Assembly (NCBI GenBank): GCA_003640335.1
Contig: RBKG01000031.1
Location: 1 to 10,505, forward strand
Source: Porphyromonas sp.
GTDB taxonomy: Bacteria > Bacteroidota > Bacteroidia > Bacteroidales > Porphyromonadaceae
DNA: 10,505 nucleotides
Reading direction: 5' to 3'
In this document: piece by piece, positions 1-7,110 of the stretch
Numbering within the stretch: the first letter of the stretch is position 1
Layout: each line of letters opens with the position of its first letter
Notes under the pieces: generated by a model
Databases searched by the model: none
What the model was told of the DNA's origin: nothing
The model's input: the letters and a program-made list of their open reading frames with translations, nothing else
Translations under genes and position numbers: made by a program

Positions 1-10
1 ATAAAAAGCA

Positions 11-42
11 TTTGCCTCGAAGTGAAACATATGTTACATTTG
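11..42 (+). promoter_or_regulatory. Candidate Bacteroidota-type promoter facing the cluster
   Basis: TTTG at 11-14 is followed after 20 nt by TACATTTG at 35-42, an exact fit to the primary sigma-factor consensus of Bacteroidota (TTG, 19-21 nt, TAnnTTTG). Transcription would start near 49 and run rightwards into the hairpins at 87-140 and the inverted repeat at 148-259, with no convincing reading frame downstream. It could drive a small non-coding RNA, belong to a repeat element, or be chance in AT-rich DNA. Confidence 0.4.
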
Positions 43-86
43 GCATTATTTTATCTAGCTTAGTCCGATTTCGCCCCATTATTCTA

Positions 87-116
87 TTTTGGAGACCGTA
101 CAAACGGTCTCCAAAA
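87..116. repeat. Perfect inverted repeat (hairpin 1 of a tandem pair)
   Basis: TTTTGGAGACCGT (87-99) and ACGGTCTCCAAAA (104-116) form a perfect 13-bp stem with a 4-nt loop. It shares its last five bases with the next hairpin. On neither strand is it followed by a U-run outside the stem, so it is not a textbook terminator by itself. Confidence 0.8.
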
Positions 117-140
117 GGACAAGTAAAACTTGTCCTTTTG
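112..140. repeat. Perfect inverted repeat (hairpin 2), terminator-like on both strands
   Basis: CAAAAGGACAAGT (112-124) and ACTTGTCCTTTTG (128-140) form a perfect 13-bp stem with a 3-nt AAA loop. An A-run on the 5' side and a T-run on the 3' side flank the GGACAAGT core, so it has the shape of a bidirectional intrinsic terminator. The T-run is short and lies within the stem, so termination is only a possibility. Confidence 0.75.
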
Positions 141-147
141 TGGAACT

Positions 148-259
148 TTGCAGAATGCGGCTTTCGCAAGGCATTGAGACTGAGGGCGCAGGGAGTTTAC
201 TCTTGTAAATGACGGGGCCCGAATGTCGATAATAACGCTGCGAGTGCCGTATTATGCAA
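148..259. repeat. 21-bp imperfect inverted repeat enclosing 70 nt
   Basis: The arm at 148-168 and the reverse complement of the arm at 239-259 agree at 17 of 21 positions. The shared blocks, in order, are TTGCA, AAT, CGGC and TCGCA. Two of the four mismatches would be G-U pairs in a plus-strand RNA. The 70-nt interior has a small TTTAC/GTAAA hairpin (196-209) and no gene. The arrangement fits either the terminal repeats of a very small non-autonomous element or the closing stem of a structured RNA. Confidence 0.55.
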
Positions 260-326
260 TGATCTCTATAGATGGAAAGTTTCATATTCACCTAACAATA
301 AAAACAAACACCACATGGAGAAAACA

Positions 327-362
327 ATATCCCCCTCACAGCCAAAGCTGTGAGGGGGATAT
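327..362 (-). terminator. Rho-independent terminator after rpsN
   Basis: ATATCCCCCTCACAGC (327-342) and its exact reverse complement (347-362) make a 16-bp stem with a 4-nt loop. On the minus strand the hairpin begins 23 nt beyond the rpsN stop and is followed by TGTTTTC, a short U-rich tail. The plus-strand side lacks an equivalent T-run, so it is oriented to end the ribosomal transcript. Confidence 0.9.
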
Positions 363-385
363 TTAGTTTATGTAAAAGCTAAAGC

Positions 386-685
386 TTACCAGCTAGCCTT
401 CTTAACGCCTGGGATAAGACCAGCAGCAGCCATTTCACGGAATTGGATACGTGAAATACCGAACTGACGCATATAACCCTTTGGACGACCTGTCATTGTA
501 CAACGGTTGTGTAGACGTACAGGAAGCGCGTTCTTTGGAAGAGACTGGAGCTTCTGAGCAGCTTCGAATGCATCTTCGATAGAGCCAGTACGAACAATTT
601 CCTTAAGAGCAGCACGCTTAGCAGCGTACTTAGCTACGAGCTTAGCACGCTTAACTTCGCGTGCTTTCATTGATTCCTTTGCCAT
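386..685 (-). CDS. rpsN: 30S ribosomal protein S14, zinc-free type
   Basis: Ribosomal protein uS14 sits in the head of the small subunit beside S3, S10 and S19. The 99-residue product has a basic, helical N-terminal half and the conserved C-terminal core, which includes [13 protein letters not shown] (about 61-73) and the [12 protein letters not shown] stretch (75-86). It has none of the CxxC pairs of the short 61-residue form and is near the length of the E. coli protein (about 100), so this is the zinc-independent (C-) type. It starts 8 nt after the rplE stop, as in standard spc operons. It is the last gene of the cluster: a strong terminator follows instead of rpsH. I see no second S14 gene in the window. 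Confidence 0.97.
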   Translation of the reverse strand: MAKESMKAREVKRAKLVAKYAAKRAALKEIVRTGSIEDAFEAAQKLQSLPKNALPVRLHNRCTMTGRPKGYMRQFGISRIQFREMAAAGLIPGVKKASW

Positions 686-693
686 ATCTTCTA

Positions 694-1251
694 TTATGCC
701 TTCTTAGCGTTCTTGAATGGAAGACCAAACTCCTTAAGTAGAGCGTAACCTTCTTCGTCTGTCTGTGCGCTAGTTACGAACGTGATGTTCATACCTAGAA
801 TCTTAGTGATGCTATCTAGGTTAATTTCAGGGAAGATAATCTGTTCGCTGATACCTAGAGTATAGTTACCACGACCATCAAGCTTGCTATCGATACCCTT
901 GAAGTCACGGATACGTGGGAGAGCCACACGTACAAGACGTTCTAGGAATTCGTACATCTGCTCACGGCGAAGTGTTACCATAACACCGATAGGCATCTTC
1001 TTACGAAGCTTGAAGTTAGAAATATCCTTCTTTGATAGCGTAGGCACAGCCTTCTGACCTGTGATAGCAGAGAGTTCTGCGATAGCTACGTCAATAATCT
1101 TCTTATCGCCAGTAGCCATACCGAGACCCTGATTGATCACGATCTTCTTGAGCACAGGCACCTGCATACGGCTCTTATAGCCGAACTGCTCGATAAGAGC
1201 AGGAACGATACGTTCTTTGTATTCGTTCTTAAGACTTGCTGTATTGCTCAT
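694..1251 (-). CDS. rplE: 50S ribosomal protein L5
   Basis: Ribosomal protein uL5 binds 5S rRNA in the central protuberance, contacts the P-site tRNA and helps form a bridge to the small-subunit head. The 185-residue length is normal for the family. The conserved region around residues 60-95 is clear, with [20 protein letters not shown] followed by a glycine-containing strand and TLR. A further conserved block lies near FPEINLDSI (about 140-148). Its ATG overlaps the rplX stop in the sequence TAATG, which suggests that ribosomes finishing rplX re-initiate here. In E. coli, S8 represses the spc operon near the start of this gene; here rpsH is missing from the cluster, so that feedback would have to act from another locus if it exists at all. 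Confidence 0.97.
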   Translation of the reverse strand: MSNTASLKNEYKERIVPALIEQFGYKSRMQVPVLKKIVINQGLGMATGDKKIIDVAIAELSAITGQKAVPTLSKKDISNFKLRKKMPIGVMVTLRREQMYEFLERLVRVALPRIRDFKGIDSKLDGRGNYTLGISEQIIFPEINLDSITKILGMNITFVTSAQTDEEGYALLKEFGLPFKNAKKA

Positions 1252-1574
1252 TAGTTGTTCTTAATCTTAGAGGGGTTCTTGAAAATACGCACGAGCTTAC
1301 CAGCTTCGTTGCGTGTGCGACCTACACGTGCAGCCTTACCTGTCTCAGGGTTTACCACCATCAGATTAGAGATGTGGATAGGTGCTTCCGTCTTAACGAT
1401 ACCACCCTGAGGGTTCTTAGCACTTGGCTTAGCATGCTTCGTGATGATATTTACACCCTTCACGATAGCGCGCTGCTTCTCTACAAGTACTTCGAGGACT
1501 TCAGCCTTAACACCTTTATCCTTACCTGCGAGGACAAGCACTTGGTCGCCCTTCTTGATATGTAATTTACTCAT
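1251..1574 (-). CDS. rplX: 50S ribosomal protein L24
   Basis: Ribosomal protein uL24 is an early-assembly protein that binds the 5' region of 23S rRNA and lies near the exit of the peptide tunnel. The 107-residue product starts with the KOW motif (about residues 6-33, [20 protein letters not shown]). The family's basic stretch [21 protein letters not shown] (about 39-59) follows. The [22 protein letters not shown] segment (about 65-86) is also standard. The gene is 15 nt downstream of rplN and overlaps rplE by one base. Its leader (ATAAAGTAAGTAAGT) has short AAGT direct repeats but no Shine-Dalgarno core. Confidence 0.97.
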   Translation of the reverse strand: MSKLHIKKGDQVLVLAGKDKGVKAEVLEVLVEKQRAIVKGVNIITKHAKPSAKNPQGGIVKTEAPIHISNLMVVNPETGKAARVGRTRNEAGKLVRIFKNPSKIKNN

Positions 1575-1589
1575 TACTTACTTACTTTA

Positions 1590-1955
1590 TTAAAGCACTT
1601 CAGGCGCTAGTGAAACGATTTTCATGTTAGCGTTACGAAGCTCACGTGCTACAGGACCGAAGATACGGCTTGCACGCATATCACCAGCAGCGTTCAGAAG
1701 AACACAAGCGTTGTCATCGAAACGGATGTATGAACCATCAGCACGACGCACTTCCTTCTTTGTACGAACGATGATTGCCTTTGAAACGCTACCCTTCTTC
1801 ACATCGCTAGAAGGAATAGTGCTCTTAATTGATACTACGATAACATCACCTACAGAGGCATAGCGACGACGCGTACCACCGAGGACACGGATACAGAGGG
1901 CTTCCTTAGCACCGCTGTTATCAGCTACTACTAGTCTTGACTCTTGCTGTATCAT
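1590..1955 (-). CDS. rplN: 50S ribosomal protein L14
   Basis: Ribosomal protein uL14 is a small beta-barrel protein on the subunit interface of the 50S, near the factor-binding site, where it forms an intersubunit bridge with 16S rRNA. The product is 121 residues, the usual size. It begins with the diagnostic [20 protein letters not shown] and ends with the conserved [10 protein letters not shown] region (about 98-107) and SLAPEVL. Only one base separates its ATG from the rpsQ stop, so translation is very likely coupled to rpsQ. Confidence 0.98.
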   Translation of the reverse strand: MIQQESRLVVADNSGAKEALCIRVLGGTRRRYASVGDVIVVSIKSTIPSSDVKKGSVSKAIIVRTKKEVRRADGSYIRFDDNACVLLNAAGDMRASRIFGPVARELRNANMKIVSLAPEVL

Positions 1956-1956
1956 A

Positions 1957-2211
1957 TTACTTTGCTCTTTCTGTGATTGTTACTAGTCTCCATCTCTTAG
2001 TACGGCTAAGAGGACGAGTTTCCATGATACGTACAGTATCACCGATATTACACTCGTTCTTCTCATCGTGAGCATGGTACTTCTTCGTCTTATTAACGAA
2101 CTTACCGTAGATAGGGTGCTTTTCCTTCCACTTTACGGCAACAGTGATGGTCTTATCCATCTTGTTGCTAGAAACAACACCAACGCGTTCTTTTCTTAGT
2201 CTTCTTTCCAT
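1957..2211 (-). CDS. rpsQ: 30S ribosomal protein S17
   Basis: Ribosomal protein uS17 is a primary 16S rRNA-binding protein of the small-subunit body with an OB fold. The 84-residue product is of standard length. The N-terminal [19 protein letters not shown] and the second signature [20 protein letters not shown] (about 57-76) are both clear, along with HPIYGKF (about 32-38). It starts 9 nt after rpmC, and its stop lies one base before rplN. Its leader is TAGGGTCCC, without a usable Shine-Dalgarno spacing. Confidence 0.98.
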   Translation of the reverse strand: MERRLRKERVGVVSSNKMDKTITVAVKWKEKHPIYGKFVNKTKKYHAHDEKNECNIGDTVRIMETRPLSRTKRWRLVTITERAK

Positions 2212-2220
2212 GGGACCCTA

Positions 2221-2430
2221 TTAGTTATTAGAGAGCTCACGCTCACGGAGGATAGTCTTAATCTGAGCAAGCTCACGACGCTGACGGCGTAGGTCAGCAG
2301 AGTTGTCTACTGGAGACACAGCGTGATCAATGCTTTTCTTATTGTATGCAGCAGTTTCTGCTGTCAAACGCTCCTGTAATTCAGCAGTGCTAAGTGCCTT
2401 AAGCGTCTTCTTTAGTTCAGCCTTCTTCAT
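2221..2430 (-). CDS. rpmC: 50S ribosomal protein L29
   Basis: Ribosomal protein uL29 is a small two-helix protein at the mouth of the peptide exit tunnel, next to L23, and forms part of the docking site for trigger factor and the signal recognition particle. The 69-residue product is highly charged and helical. The conserved LRRQRRELAQIKTILRERE segment (about 47-65) is the best family marker. The N-terminal helix (KKAELKKTLKALSTAELQER) matches the usual pattern; the middle is less conserved. The assignment is supported strongly by position between rplP and rpsQ, with 8- and 9-nt gaps. Confidence 0.95.
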   Translation of the reverse strand: MKKAELKKTLKALSTAELQERLTAETAAYNKKSIDHAVSPVDNSADLRRQRRELAQIKTILRERELSNN

Positions 2431-2438
2431 TGTGCTAA

Positions 2439-2873
2439 TTAAAGATTAGAGTTAGACATATCGTAGTCACGACGAACTACAAACTTAGTAACTACTGGTA
2501 GCTTCTGAGCTGCAAGACGTAGAGCTTCCTTAGCGATTTCGTAAGAAACGCCTTCGATTTCGAAGAGCATACGTCCTGGAGTCACATTAGCCACGAAGCC
2601 TTCTGGAGAACCCTTACCCTTACCCATTCGGACGTCGGCAGGCTTCTTAGTGATTGGCTTATCTGGGAAGATACGCACCCATACCTGACCTTGACGCTGC
2701 ATGTAACGCGTTACCGCGATACGAGCAGCTTCAATTTGACGGCCGGTAATCCAGCGTGTACCCAGAGACTTGATACCGAAAGAGCCGAAAGCAAGCTGAT
2801 TACCACGCATAGCGTTACCCTTAGCGCGTCCCTTCTGAACTCTTCTAAATTTGGTTTTTCTTGGTTGTAACAT
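2439..2873 (-). CDS. rplP: 50S ribosomal protein L16
   Basis: Ribosomal protein uL16 helps shape the A-site tRNA binding region near the peptidyl-transferase centre and is added late in 50S assembly. The 144-residue product contains [11 protein letters not shown] at the start, [15 protein letters not shown] (about 23-37), RQIEAARIA (about 45-53) and the hallmark [13 protein letters not shown]...RMGKGKG (about 66-88). Arginine 82 corresponds to E. coli Arg81, which is hydroxylated there by YcfD; whether it is modified here cannot be told. It lies 22 nt after rpsC and 8 nt before rpmC. Confidence 0.98.
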   Translation of the reverse strand: MLQPRKTKFRRVQKGRAKGNAMRGNQLAFGSFGIKSLGTRWITGRQIEAARIAVTRYMQRQGQVWVRIFPDKPITKKPADVRMGKGKGSPEGFVANVTPGRMLFEIEGVSYEIAKEALRLAAQKLPVVTKFVVRRDYDMSNSNL

Positions 2874-2895
2874 CTCTGTTTACGTGTTGATTAAA

Positions 2896-3630
2896 TTAGC
2901 GATTGCCTCTCTTCTTACCACCACGGTTAGATCTACCGCCATCGCGGCGACCACCATCGCGCTGAGCACCCTTAGGTTGTGTGAAGTTAGGAGCTAGGTC
3001 ACGCTTACCGTAAACCTCACCCTTACAGATCCACACCTTAATACCTAGGATACCTACCTTAGTTAGAGCTTCAGCTGTAGCATAGTCGATGTCGGCACGG
3101 AGCGTATGTAATGGAGTACGTCCTTCCTTATACATCTCGCTACGTGCAATCTCAGCACCATTGAGACGACCTGAAACCTGAACCTTGATACCCTCTGCAC
3201 CACCGCGCATTGCTCCGGCAATAGCCATCTTCACTGCACGACGGTAGGCAATCTTACCTTCGAGTTGGCGAGCGATATTGTCCGCTACGATAGCAGCGTC
3301 AATTTCAGGCTTGCGTACCTCGAATATATTGATCTGAACTTCCTTGTTCGTGATCTTCTTTAGTTGTTCCTTGAGTGTATCTACACCTTCGCCACCCTTA
3401 CCGATAACGAAACCAGGGCGAGCTGTGCAGATAGTGATTGTCACAAGCTTCAAAGCACGCTCAATCACGATACGTGAAACACTAGCGTTAGCTAGCTTAA
3501 CCTTCAGATAGGCACGTAGGCGATAGTCTTCAAGAAGCTTATCGCTGTACTTGTTTCCACCATACCAGTTTGAGTCCCATCCACGGATGTACCCAAGGCG
3601 ATTACTTATTGGATTTGTCTTCTGTCCCAT
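2896..3630 (-). CDS. rpsC: 30S ribosomal protein S3
   Basis: Ribosomal protein uS3 lies at the mRNA entry side of the small-subunit head and takes part in mRNA unwinding and decoding. The product of 244 residues starts with the invariant [16 protein letters not shown]. It has a KH type-2 domain with the GKGG loop at about 77-80 in [17 protein letters not shown]. The S3 C-terminal domain follows, with [20 protein letters not shown] near 154-173. The last 26 residues form a Gly/Arg-rich, basic, disordered tail ([16 protein letters not shown], then [11 protein letters not shown]), the variable part of this family. It begins 8 nt after the rplV stop. Confidence 0.98.
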   Translation of the reverse strand: MGQKTNPISNRLGYIRGWDSNWYGGNKYSDKLLEDYRLRAYLKVKLANASVSRIVIERALKLVTITICTARPGFVIGKGGEGVDTLKEQLKKITNKEVQINIFEVRKPEIDAAIVADNIARQLEGKIAYRRAVKMAIAGAMRGGAEGIKVQVSGRLNGAEIARSEMYKEGRTPLHTLRADIDYATAEALTKVGILGIKVWICKGEVYGKRDLAPNFTQPKGAQRDGGRRDGGRSNRGGKKRGNR

Positions 3631-3638
3631 CTGCTTGC

Positions 3639-4031
3639 TTAGTTTTTAGTATCCACGAAAATCGTTACGTGATTTGAACGCTTGCGAATTCTGTATCCAC
3701 GACCTTGTGGAGCAGGACGCATACGCTTAAGAGTAGCAGCACCATCAACGAAAATACGTGTGATGTATAGCTCGCCGTCCTCAGCGGTACGACCATTCTT
3801 TTGTTCCCAGTTGGCGATAGCCGAGCGAAGGAGCTTCTCTACGCGTGCAGCAGCCTCTTTGTTAGAGAACTTTAGCACTCCTAGAGCGCGGCTCACTTCC
3901 ATACCACGCACCATATCAGCCACAAGACGCATCTTGCGAGGAGATGTAGGCACGTTGCGTAGTGAAGCGAAGTACTCATTCTTACGTACTTCCTTACGAG
4001 CATCGGCTGAAAGTCTTTTTCTATTACCCAT
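3639..4031 (-). CDS. rplV: 50S ribosomal protein L22
   Basis: Ribosomal protein uL22 binds all domains of 23S rRNA; its long beta-hairpin lines the peptide exit tunnel and, with L4, forms the constriction where macrolides and arrest peptides act. The 130 residues include [15 protein letters not shown] (about 29-43), [15 protein letters not shown] (about 65-79) and the tunnel hairpin [20 protein letters not shown] (about 102-121). No insertion or deletion is obvious in the hairpin. There is a single reasonable start. It is preceded by a 49-nt gap after rpsS, the largest gap between rpsG and rpsN, with a hairpin in it. Confidence 0.97.
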   Translation of the reverse strand: MGNRKRLSADARKEVRKNEYFASLRNVPTSPRKMRLVADMVRGMEVSRALGVLKFSNKEAAARVEKLLRSAIANWEQKNGRTAEDGELYITRIFVDGAATLKRMRPAPQGRGYRIRKRSNHVTIFVDTKN

Positions 4032-4055
4032 TTCTCTTAATATCTACTATTAATT

Positions 4056-4076
4056 CTGAAGTGTATTATACTTCAG
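4056..4076 (-). promoter_or_regulatory. Hairpin in the rpsS-rplV gap
   Basis: CTGAAGT (4056-4062) and ACTTCAG (4070-4076) are exact complements. The stem extends by a G-T and a T-A pair to nine pairs around a 3-nt ATT loop. It begins 4 nt beyond the rpsS stop. No U-run follows on the minus strand, so it is not an obvious terminator. An RNA-processing site, a partial attenuator or a stability element are possible; none can be proven from sequence. Confidence 0.5.
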
Positions 4077-4080
4077 CCGA

Positions 4081-4350
4081 TTACTTCTTCTTGTTACCAC
4101 CGTGACCACGGAAAGTACGTGTTGGTGAGAACTCACCAAGCTTGTGACCTACCATGTTCTCCGTTACGAAAACGGGGATAAACTTTTGACCATTATGTAC
4201 TGCAATGGTGTGCCCTACGAAGTCAGGACTAATCATTGAAGCACGTGCCCATGTCTTGATGACAGCCTTCTTACCAGACTCATTCATCGCCAAGACCTTC
4301 TTCTCTAGCTTGAGATTGATATATGGACCTTTCTTAAGTGAACGACTCAT
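4081..4350 (-). CDS. rpsS: 30S ribosomal protein S19
   Basis: Ribosomal protein uS19 lies in the head of the small subunit, forms a complex with S13 and contacts the A-site finger of 23S rRNA. The 89-residue length is standard. The start [11 protein letters not shown] is diagnostic. The family signature runs through [20 protein letters not shown] (about 49-68), and [15 protein letters not shown] closes the conserved part. The C-terminus is basic (GGNKKK). It begins 19 nt after the rplB stop and is followed by the 49-nt hairpin-bearing gap. Confidence 0.98.
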   Translation of the reverse strand: MSRSLKKGPYINLKLEKKVLAMNESGKKAVIKTWARASMISPDFVGHTIAVHNGQKFIPVFVTENMVGHKLGEFSPTRTFRGHGGNKKK

Positions 4351-4369
4351 AAATTCGTTGTTTAATCAA

Positions 4370-5194
4370 TTACTTCTTACGTCTTTCAATGATGTACTTA
4401 GAAGAATGTTTCTTCGGAGCACGTGTCTTCAGACCCTTAGTGTAGATGCCCTTACGGCTACGTGGGTGTCCCCCAGAAGCACGTCCTTCACCACCACCCA
4501 TTGGGTGATCGACTGGGTTCATCACAACACCACGGTTACGTGGGCGACGACCAAGCCAACGTGTACGACCTGCCTTACCGCTACGCTCTAGAGCGTGCTC
4601 TTCGTTGCTTACGCTACCGATAGTAGCCTTACAAGCAGAAAGAATACGGCGAGTTTCACCTGATGGCATCTTGATAACAACGTAAGTACCTTCACGAGAA
4701 GTCAACTGAGCAAAAGCACCAGCAGAACGAACCATCTTAGCACCTTGACCAGGACGAAGTTCGATATTGTGAATAATAGTACCCACTGGGATATTAGCAA
4801 GTGGTAGGCAGTTACCTACTTCTGGAGCAGCTTCAGCACCGCTCATTACTTGCTGACCTACTTCTAGACCCTTAGGAGCTAGGATGTAAGCCTTAGCACC
4901 GTCTACGTAGTAAAGAAGAGCGATACGAGCAGTACGGTTTGGGTCGTACTCGATGCTCTTAACTGTAGCAGGGATGCCGTCCTTAGTTCTCTTGAAGTCG
5001 ATGAAGCGGAACTTCTGCTTGTGACCACCACCGATGTAGCGCATGGTCATCTTACCAGTGTTGTTACGTCCGCCGCTCTTACGCTTACCGATCACAAGAG
5101 ATTTCTCTGGTGCGCTTGCAGTGATCGTATCGAAGGCACCAATAATCTTATGTCTCTGACCCGGAGTAGTGGGCTTGAGTTTACGTATTGCCAT
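4370..5194 (-). CDS. rplB: 50S ribosomal protein L2
   Basis: Ribosomal protein uL2 is among the most conserved large-subunit proteins; it is needed for subunit association and for the architecture of the peptidyl-transferase centre. The 274-residue length is typical. The N-terminal RNA-binding OB-like domain includes [20 protein letters not shown] (about 37-56), and the central domain carries the residues that grip 23S rRNA. The C-terminal signature [18 protein letters not shown] has its conserved histidine at about residue 230, equivalent to E. coli His229. The tail is [14 protein letters not shown]. It starts 8 nt after rplW. Confidence 0.98.
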   Translation of the reverse strand: MAIRKLKPTTPGQRHKIIGAFDTITASAPEKSLVIGKRKSGGRNNTGKMTMRYIGGGHKQKFRFIDFKRTKDGIPATVKSIEYDPNRTARIALLYYVDGAKAYILAPKGLEVGQQVMSGAEAAPEVGNCLPLANIPVGTIIHNIELRPGQGAKMVRSAGAFAQLTSREGTYVVIKMPSGETRRILSACKATIGSVSNEEHALERSGKAGRTRWLGRRPRNRGVVMNPVDHPMGGGEGRASGGHPRSRKGIYTKGLKTRAPKKHSSKYIIERRKK

Positions 5195-5202
5195 TGTTCT
5201 GT

Positions 5203-5496
5203 TTAGATGTTAGCGTAAAAGTCGATCGTTTGACCTTCAGCAAGCGTTACTACAGCCTTCTTGAAAGCTGCTACCTTACCACGAAGAAGACCACTCTTAG
5301 TATAGCGAGCCTTAAGCTTGCCATCGTAGTTCATCGTGTTAACGCTTACCACCTTTACATTGTACATAGCCTCTACGGCATTCTTAATCTCGATCTTGTT
5401 GGCATCTGGAGCCACACGGAATGTATAACGGTTAGCGAACTTCTCAGTATCCTTAGAAGTCTTTTCCGTAATAACAGGCTTAATGATAATTCTCAT
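5203..5496 (-). CDS. rplW: 50S ribosomal protein L23
   Basis: Ribosomal protein uL23 sits at the exit of the peptide tunnel and is the main docking point for trigger factor and the signal recognition particle. The product is 97 residues, a normal size, with [11 protein letters not shown] (about 6-16), [19 protein letters not shown] (about 24-42) and [14 protein letters not shown] (about 47-60) fitting the family fold. Spacing is 18 nt from rplD and 8 nt to rplB. Unusually for this cluster, the leader has an AGGAG sequence (5510 to 5506) nine bases before the ATG. Confidence 0.97.
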   Translation of the reverse strand: MRIIIKPVITEKTSKDTEKFANRYTFRVAPDANKIEIKNAVEAMYNVKVVSVNTMNYDGKLKARYTKSGLLRGKVAAFKKAVVTLAEGQTIDFYANI

Positions 5497-5505
5497 AGTC
5501 TTTGT

Positions 5506-5510
5506 CTCCT
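5506..5510 (-). promoter_or_regulatory. Shine-Dalgarno-like AGGAG upstream of rplW
   Basis: The rplD-rplW gap reads TAATAGGAGACAAAGACT before the ATG on the minus strand, placing AGGAG 9 nt from the start codon. I see no comparable motif ahead of the neighbouring genes, whose leaders are A-rich or very short, as is usual in Bacteroidota. A functional role is inference. Confidence 0.45.
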
Positions 5511-5514
5511 ATTA

Positions 5515-6144
5515 TTATGCCTTAAACAATTCGTTAGCTACAGCTACAGCACCTTCAGTAAGAACAAGCTTAGTGCAGTTAAGTACTGCATAAGTGTTTA
5601 GCTGACGTGCGTTAGCCACGAAAGCTGTCTGGAGGTTACGTGCAGATAGAGCAACATTTGCACTCACTTCTTCGGCTACGAAAAGAGCCTTTTTACCTTC
5701 AAGACCGAAAGCCTTTGTTAGTTCAACAAAATTCTTCGTACGTGGAGCTTCGAAGTTGAAGTTCTCGATTACGATGATTTCGCCTGCAGCAGCACGGCTA
5801 GAAAGCGCGCTACGACGAGCAAGACCCTTAAGCTTCTTGTTGAGCTTGAAGCTGTAGCTTCTTGGTGTTGGACCGAATACACGTGCACCACCTACGAGAA
5901 GTGGAGAGTTGATGTCACCACGACGAGCGCCACCACCACCCTTCTGGCGGATAAGCTTACGTGTACTACCTGAGATTTCGCTACGCTCCTTAGACTTATG
6001 AGTTCCCTGACGCTGGTTAGCAAGGTATTGCTTCACATCGAGGTAAACTGCGTGCTCCTTGGGCTCGATGCCGAATACAGCATCATCAAGAACGATCTTG
6101 CGACCAGTATCTTCACCCTTGATGTTATATACGCTTAGTTCCAT
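5515..6144 (-). CDS. rplD: 50S ribosomal protein L4
   Basis: Ribosomal protein uL4 is an early 23S rRNA-binding protein whose extended loop reaches the exit-tunnel constriction opposite L22. The 209-residue product shows the loop at about 45-100, with [20 protein letters not shown] (67-86) and [16 protein letters not shown] (about 89-104). The [11 protein letters not shown] region (about 108-118) follows. Its ATG directly follows the rplC stop (TAAATG, no gap), so coupled translation is likely. In E. coli, L4 also represses the S10 operon through a long leader before rpsJ. Here only 18 nt separate fusA and rpsJ, so that leader is absent and L4 feedback of the E. coli kind is unlikely. Confidence 0.97.
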   Translation of the reverse strand: MELSVYNIKGEDTGRKIVLDDAVFGIEPKEHAVYLDVKQYLANQRQGTHKSKERSEISGSTRKLIRQKGGGGARRGDINSPLLVGGARVFGPTPRSYSFKLNKKLKGLARRSALSSRAAAGEIIVIENFNFEAPRTKNFVELTKAFGLEGKKALFVAEEVSANVALSARNLQTAFVANARQLNTYAVLNCTKLVLTEGAVAVANELFKA

Positions 6145-6765
6145 TTACTTTTCGATTACAACGATTGAACCCTTTGCTCCTGGCACACTACCCTTAACGA
6201 GAAGGAGGTTGTGCTCGGGCATTACCTTAATTACTTCGAGGTTTTGAACAGTTACACGTTCATTACCTGTCTGACCAGCCATGCGGGTGCCCTTGAATAC
6301 CTTTGCAGGATACGAACACGCACCTACAGAACCTGGGGCACGAAGACGATTGTGCTGACCGTGAGTAGCTTGACCTACACCACCGAAACCGTGACGCTTA
6401 ACAACGCCCTGGAATCCTTTACCCTTAGAAGTACCAACTACGTCAACGAAGACAGTATCTTCAAAAAGGTTCACGTCAATCACATCTCCGAGATTGTATT
6501 GACTACAATCGAAACCCTTGAACTCGGCCAAGTGTCTCTTGGGGCTCACACCTGCCTTAGCGAAGTGACCTTGAAGAGGCTTCGATGTGTTTTTCTCCTT
6601 TCCTTCAGAGAAACCCAACTGAAGAGCTTCATAGCCATCCTTTTCTAAGGTCTTAATCTGCGTAACCACGCAAGGACCTACTTCAATAACAGTGCATGGA
6701 AGATTCTTTCCCTCGGCACTGAACACGGATGTCATTCCGATTTTCTTTCCTAATAAACCTGGCAT
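6145..6765 (-). CDS. rplC: 50S ribosomal protein L3
   Basis: Ribosomal protein uL3 is one of the two proteins that start 50S assembly; its loop reaches towards the peptidyl-transferase centre. The 206-residue product starts [15 protein letters not shown]. It has [17 protein letters not shown] (about 66-82), the [20 protein letters not shown] core (about 108-127), and [20 protein letters not shown] near 155-174. At the site of E. coli Gln150, methylated by PrmB, the motif here is [15 protein letters not shown], with serine in place of that glutamine, so that modification is not expected. It begins 21 nt after rpsJ and abuts rplD without a gap. Confidence 0.98.
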   Translation of the reverse strand: MPGLLGKKIGMTSVFSAEGKNLPCTVIEVGPCVVTQIKTLEKDGYEALQLGFSEGKEKNTSKPLQGHFAKAGVSPKRHLAEFKGFDCSQYNLGDVIDVNLFEDTVFVDVVGTSKGKGFQGVVKRHGFGGVGQATHGQHNRLRAPGSVGACSYPAKVFKGTRMAGQTGNERVTVQNLEVIKVMPEHNLLLVKGSVPGAKGSIVVIEK

Positions 6766-6786
6766 TTCAGTTTCTAATTAATATGC

Positions 6787-7092
6787 TCACACTTTGATTT
6801 CAACTTCTACACCGCTAGGAAGCTCAAGCTTCATTAGCGCATCTACAGTTTCTGCTGTAGAGTTGTGGATGTCGATGAGTCTCTTATGAGAGCTTAGTTC
6901 AAACTGCTCACGAGACTTTTTGTTTACGAACGTTGAACGGTTAACCGTAAAGATACGCTTGTGTGTGGGGAGTGGAATTGGTCCACTCACCACAGCACCT
7001 GTAGCCTTCACAGTCTTCACAATCTTCTCAGCACTCTTGTCTAGCAATGAGTGATCGTAAGATTTCAACTTGATTCTGATCTTTTGGCTCAT
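6787..7092 (-). CDS. rpsJ: 30S ribosomal protein S10 (also transcription factor NusE)
   Basis: Ribosomal protein uS10 sits in the head of the small subunit and, in bacteria where this has been tested, also binds NusB and NusG in antitermination and in coupling transcription to translation. The 101-residue product begins [20 protein letters not shown]. The signature [20 protein letters not shown] lies at about 37-56, followed by [17 protein letters not shown] (about 59-75). It heads the S10 gene group, but it follows fusA after only 18 nt with no tuf gene, promoter match or leader between. It is therefore probably transcribed from the rpsL promoter. Confidence 0.98.
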   Translation of the reverse strand: MSQKIRIKLKSYDHSLLDKSAEKIVKTVKATGAVVSGPIPLPTHKRIFTVNRSTFVNKKSREQFELSSHKRLIDIHNSTAETVDALMKLELPSGVEVEIKV

Positions 7093-7110
7093 ATATTTTT
7101 AATAGTAATA

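Larger units (their letters stand above)
1..326. other. Gene-free region beyond the end of the ribosomal cluster
   Basis: No credible gene is present. The short open frames on either strand have low-complexity or arbitrary translations, use weak starts and run through inverted repeats. The stretch holds a plus-strand promoter match (11-42), two abutting perfect hairpins (87-140) and a large imperfect inverted repeat (148-259). The rest (260-326) is A-rich and includes the tail of the rpsN terminator. rpsH, which normally follows rpsN in spc operons, is not here in any frame. The density of palindromes suggests a dispersed non-coding repeat or a structured RNA; this is inference, since copy number cannot be seen from one window. 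Confidence 0.7.

Noticed and set aside
12..212. 66-codon plus-strand open frame at the left edge
   Set aside because: It starts with TTG inside the promoter match, runs through both hairpins and the first arm of the inverted repeat, and its translation resembles no family I know.
79..291. 70-codon minus-strand open frame beyond the terminator, possible remnant of rpsH
   Set aside because: The translation shows none of the S8 motifs and tracks the palindromic repeats; it lies beyond a strong terminator.
1236..1565. Long plus-strand open frames opposite ribosomal genes (for example 1236-1565, 6211-6648, 5188-5601)
   Set aside because: They lie wholly opposite well-identified ribosomal protein genes and encode arbitrary sequence; they are shadows of the codon pattern.
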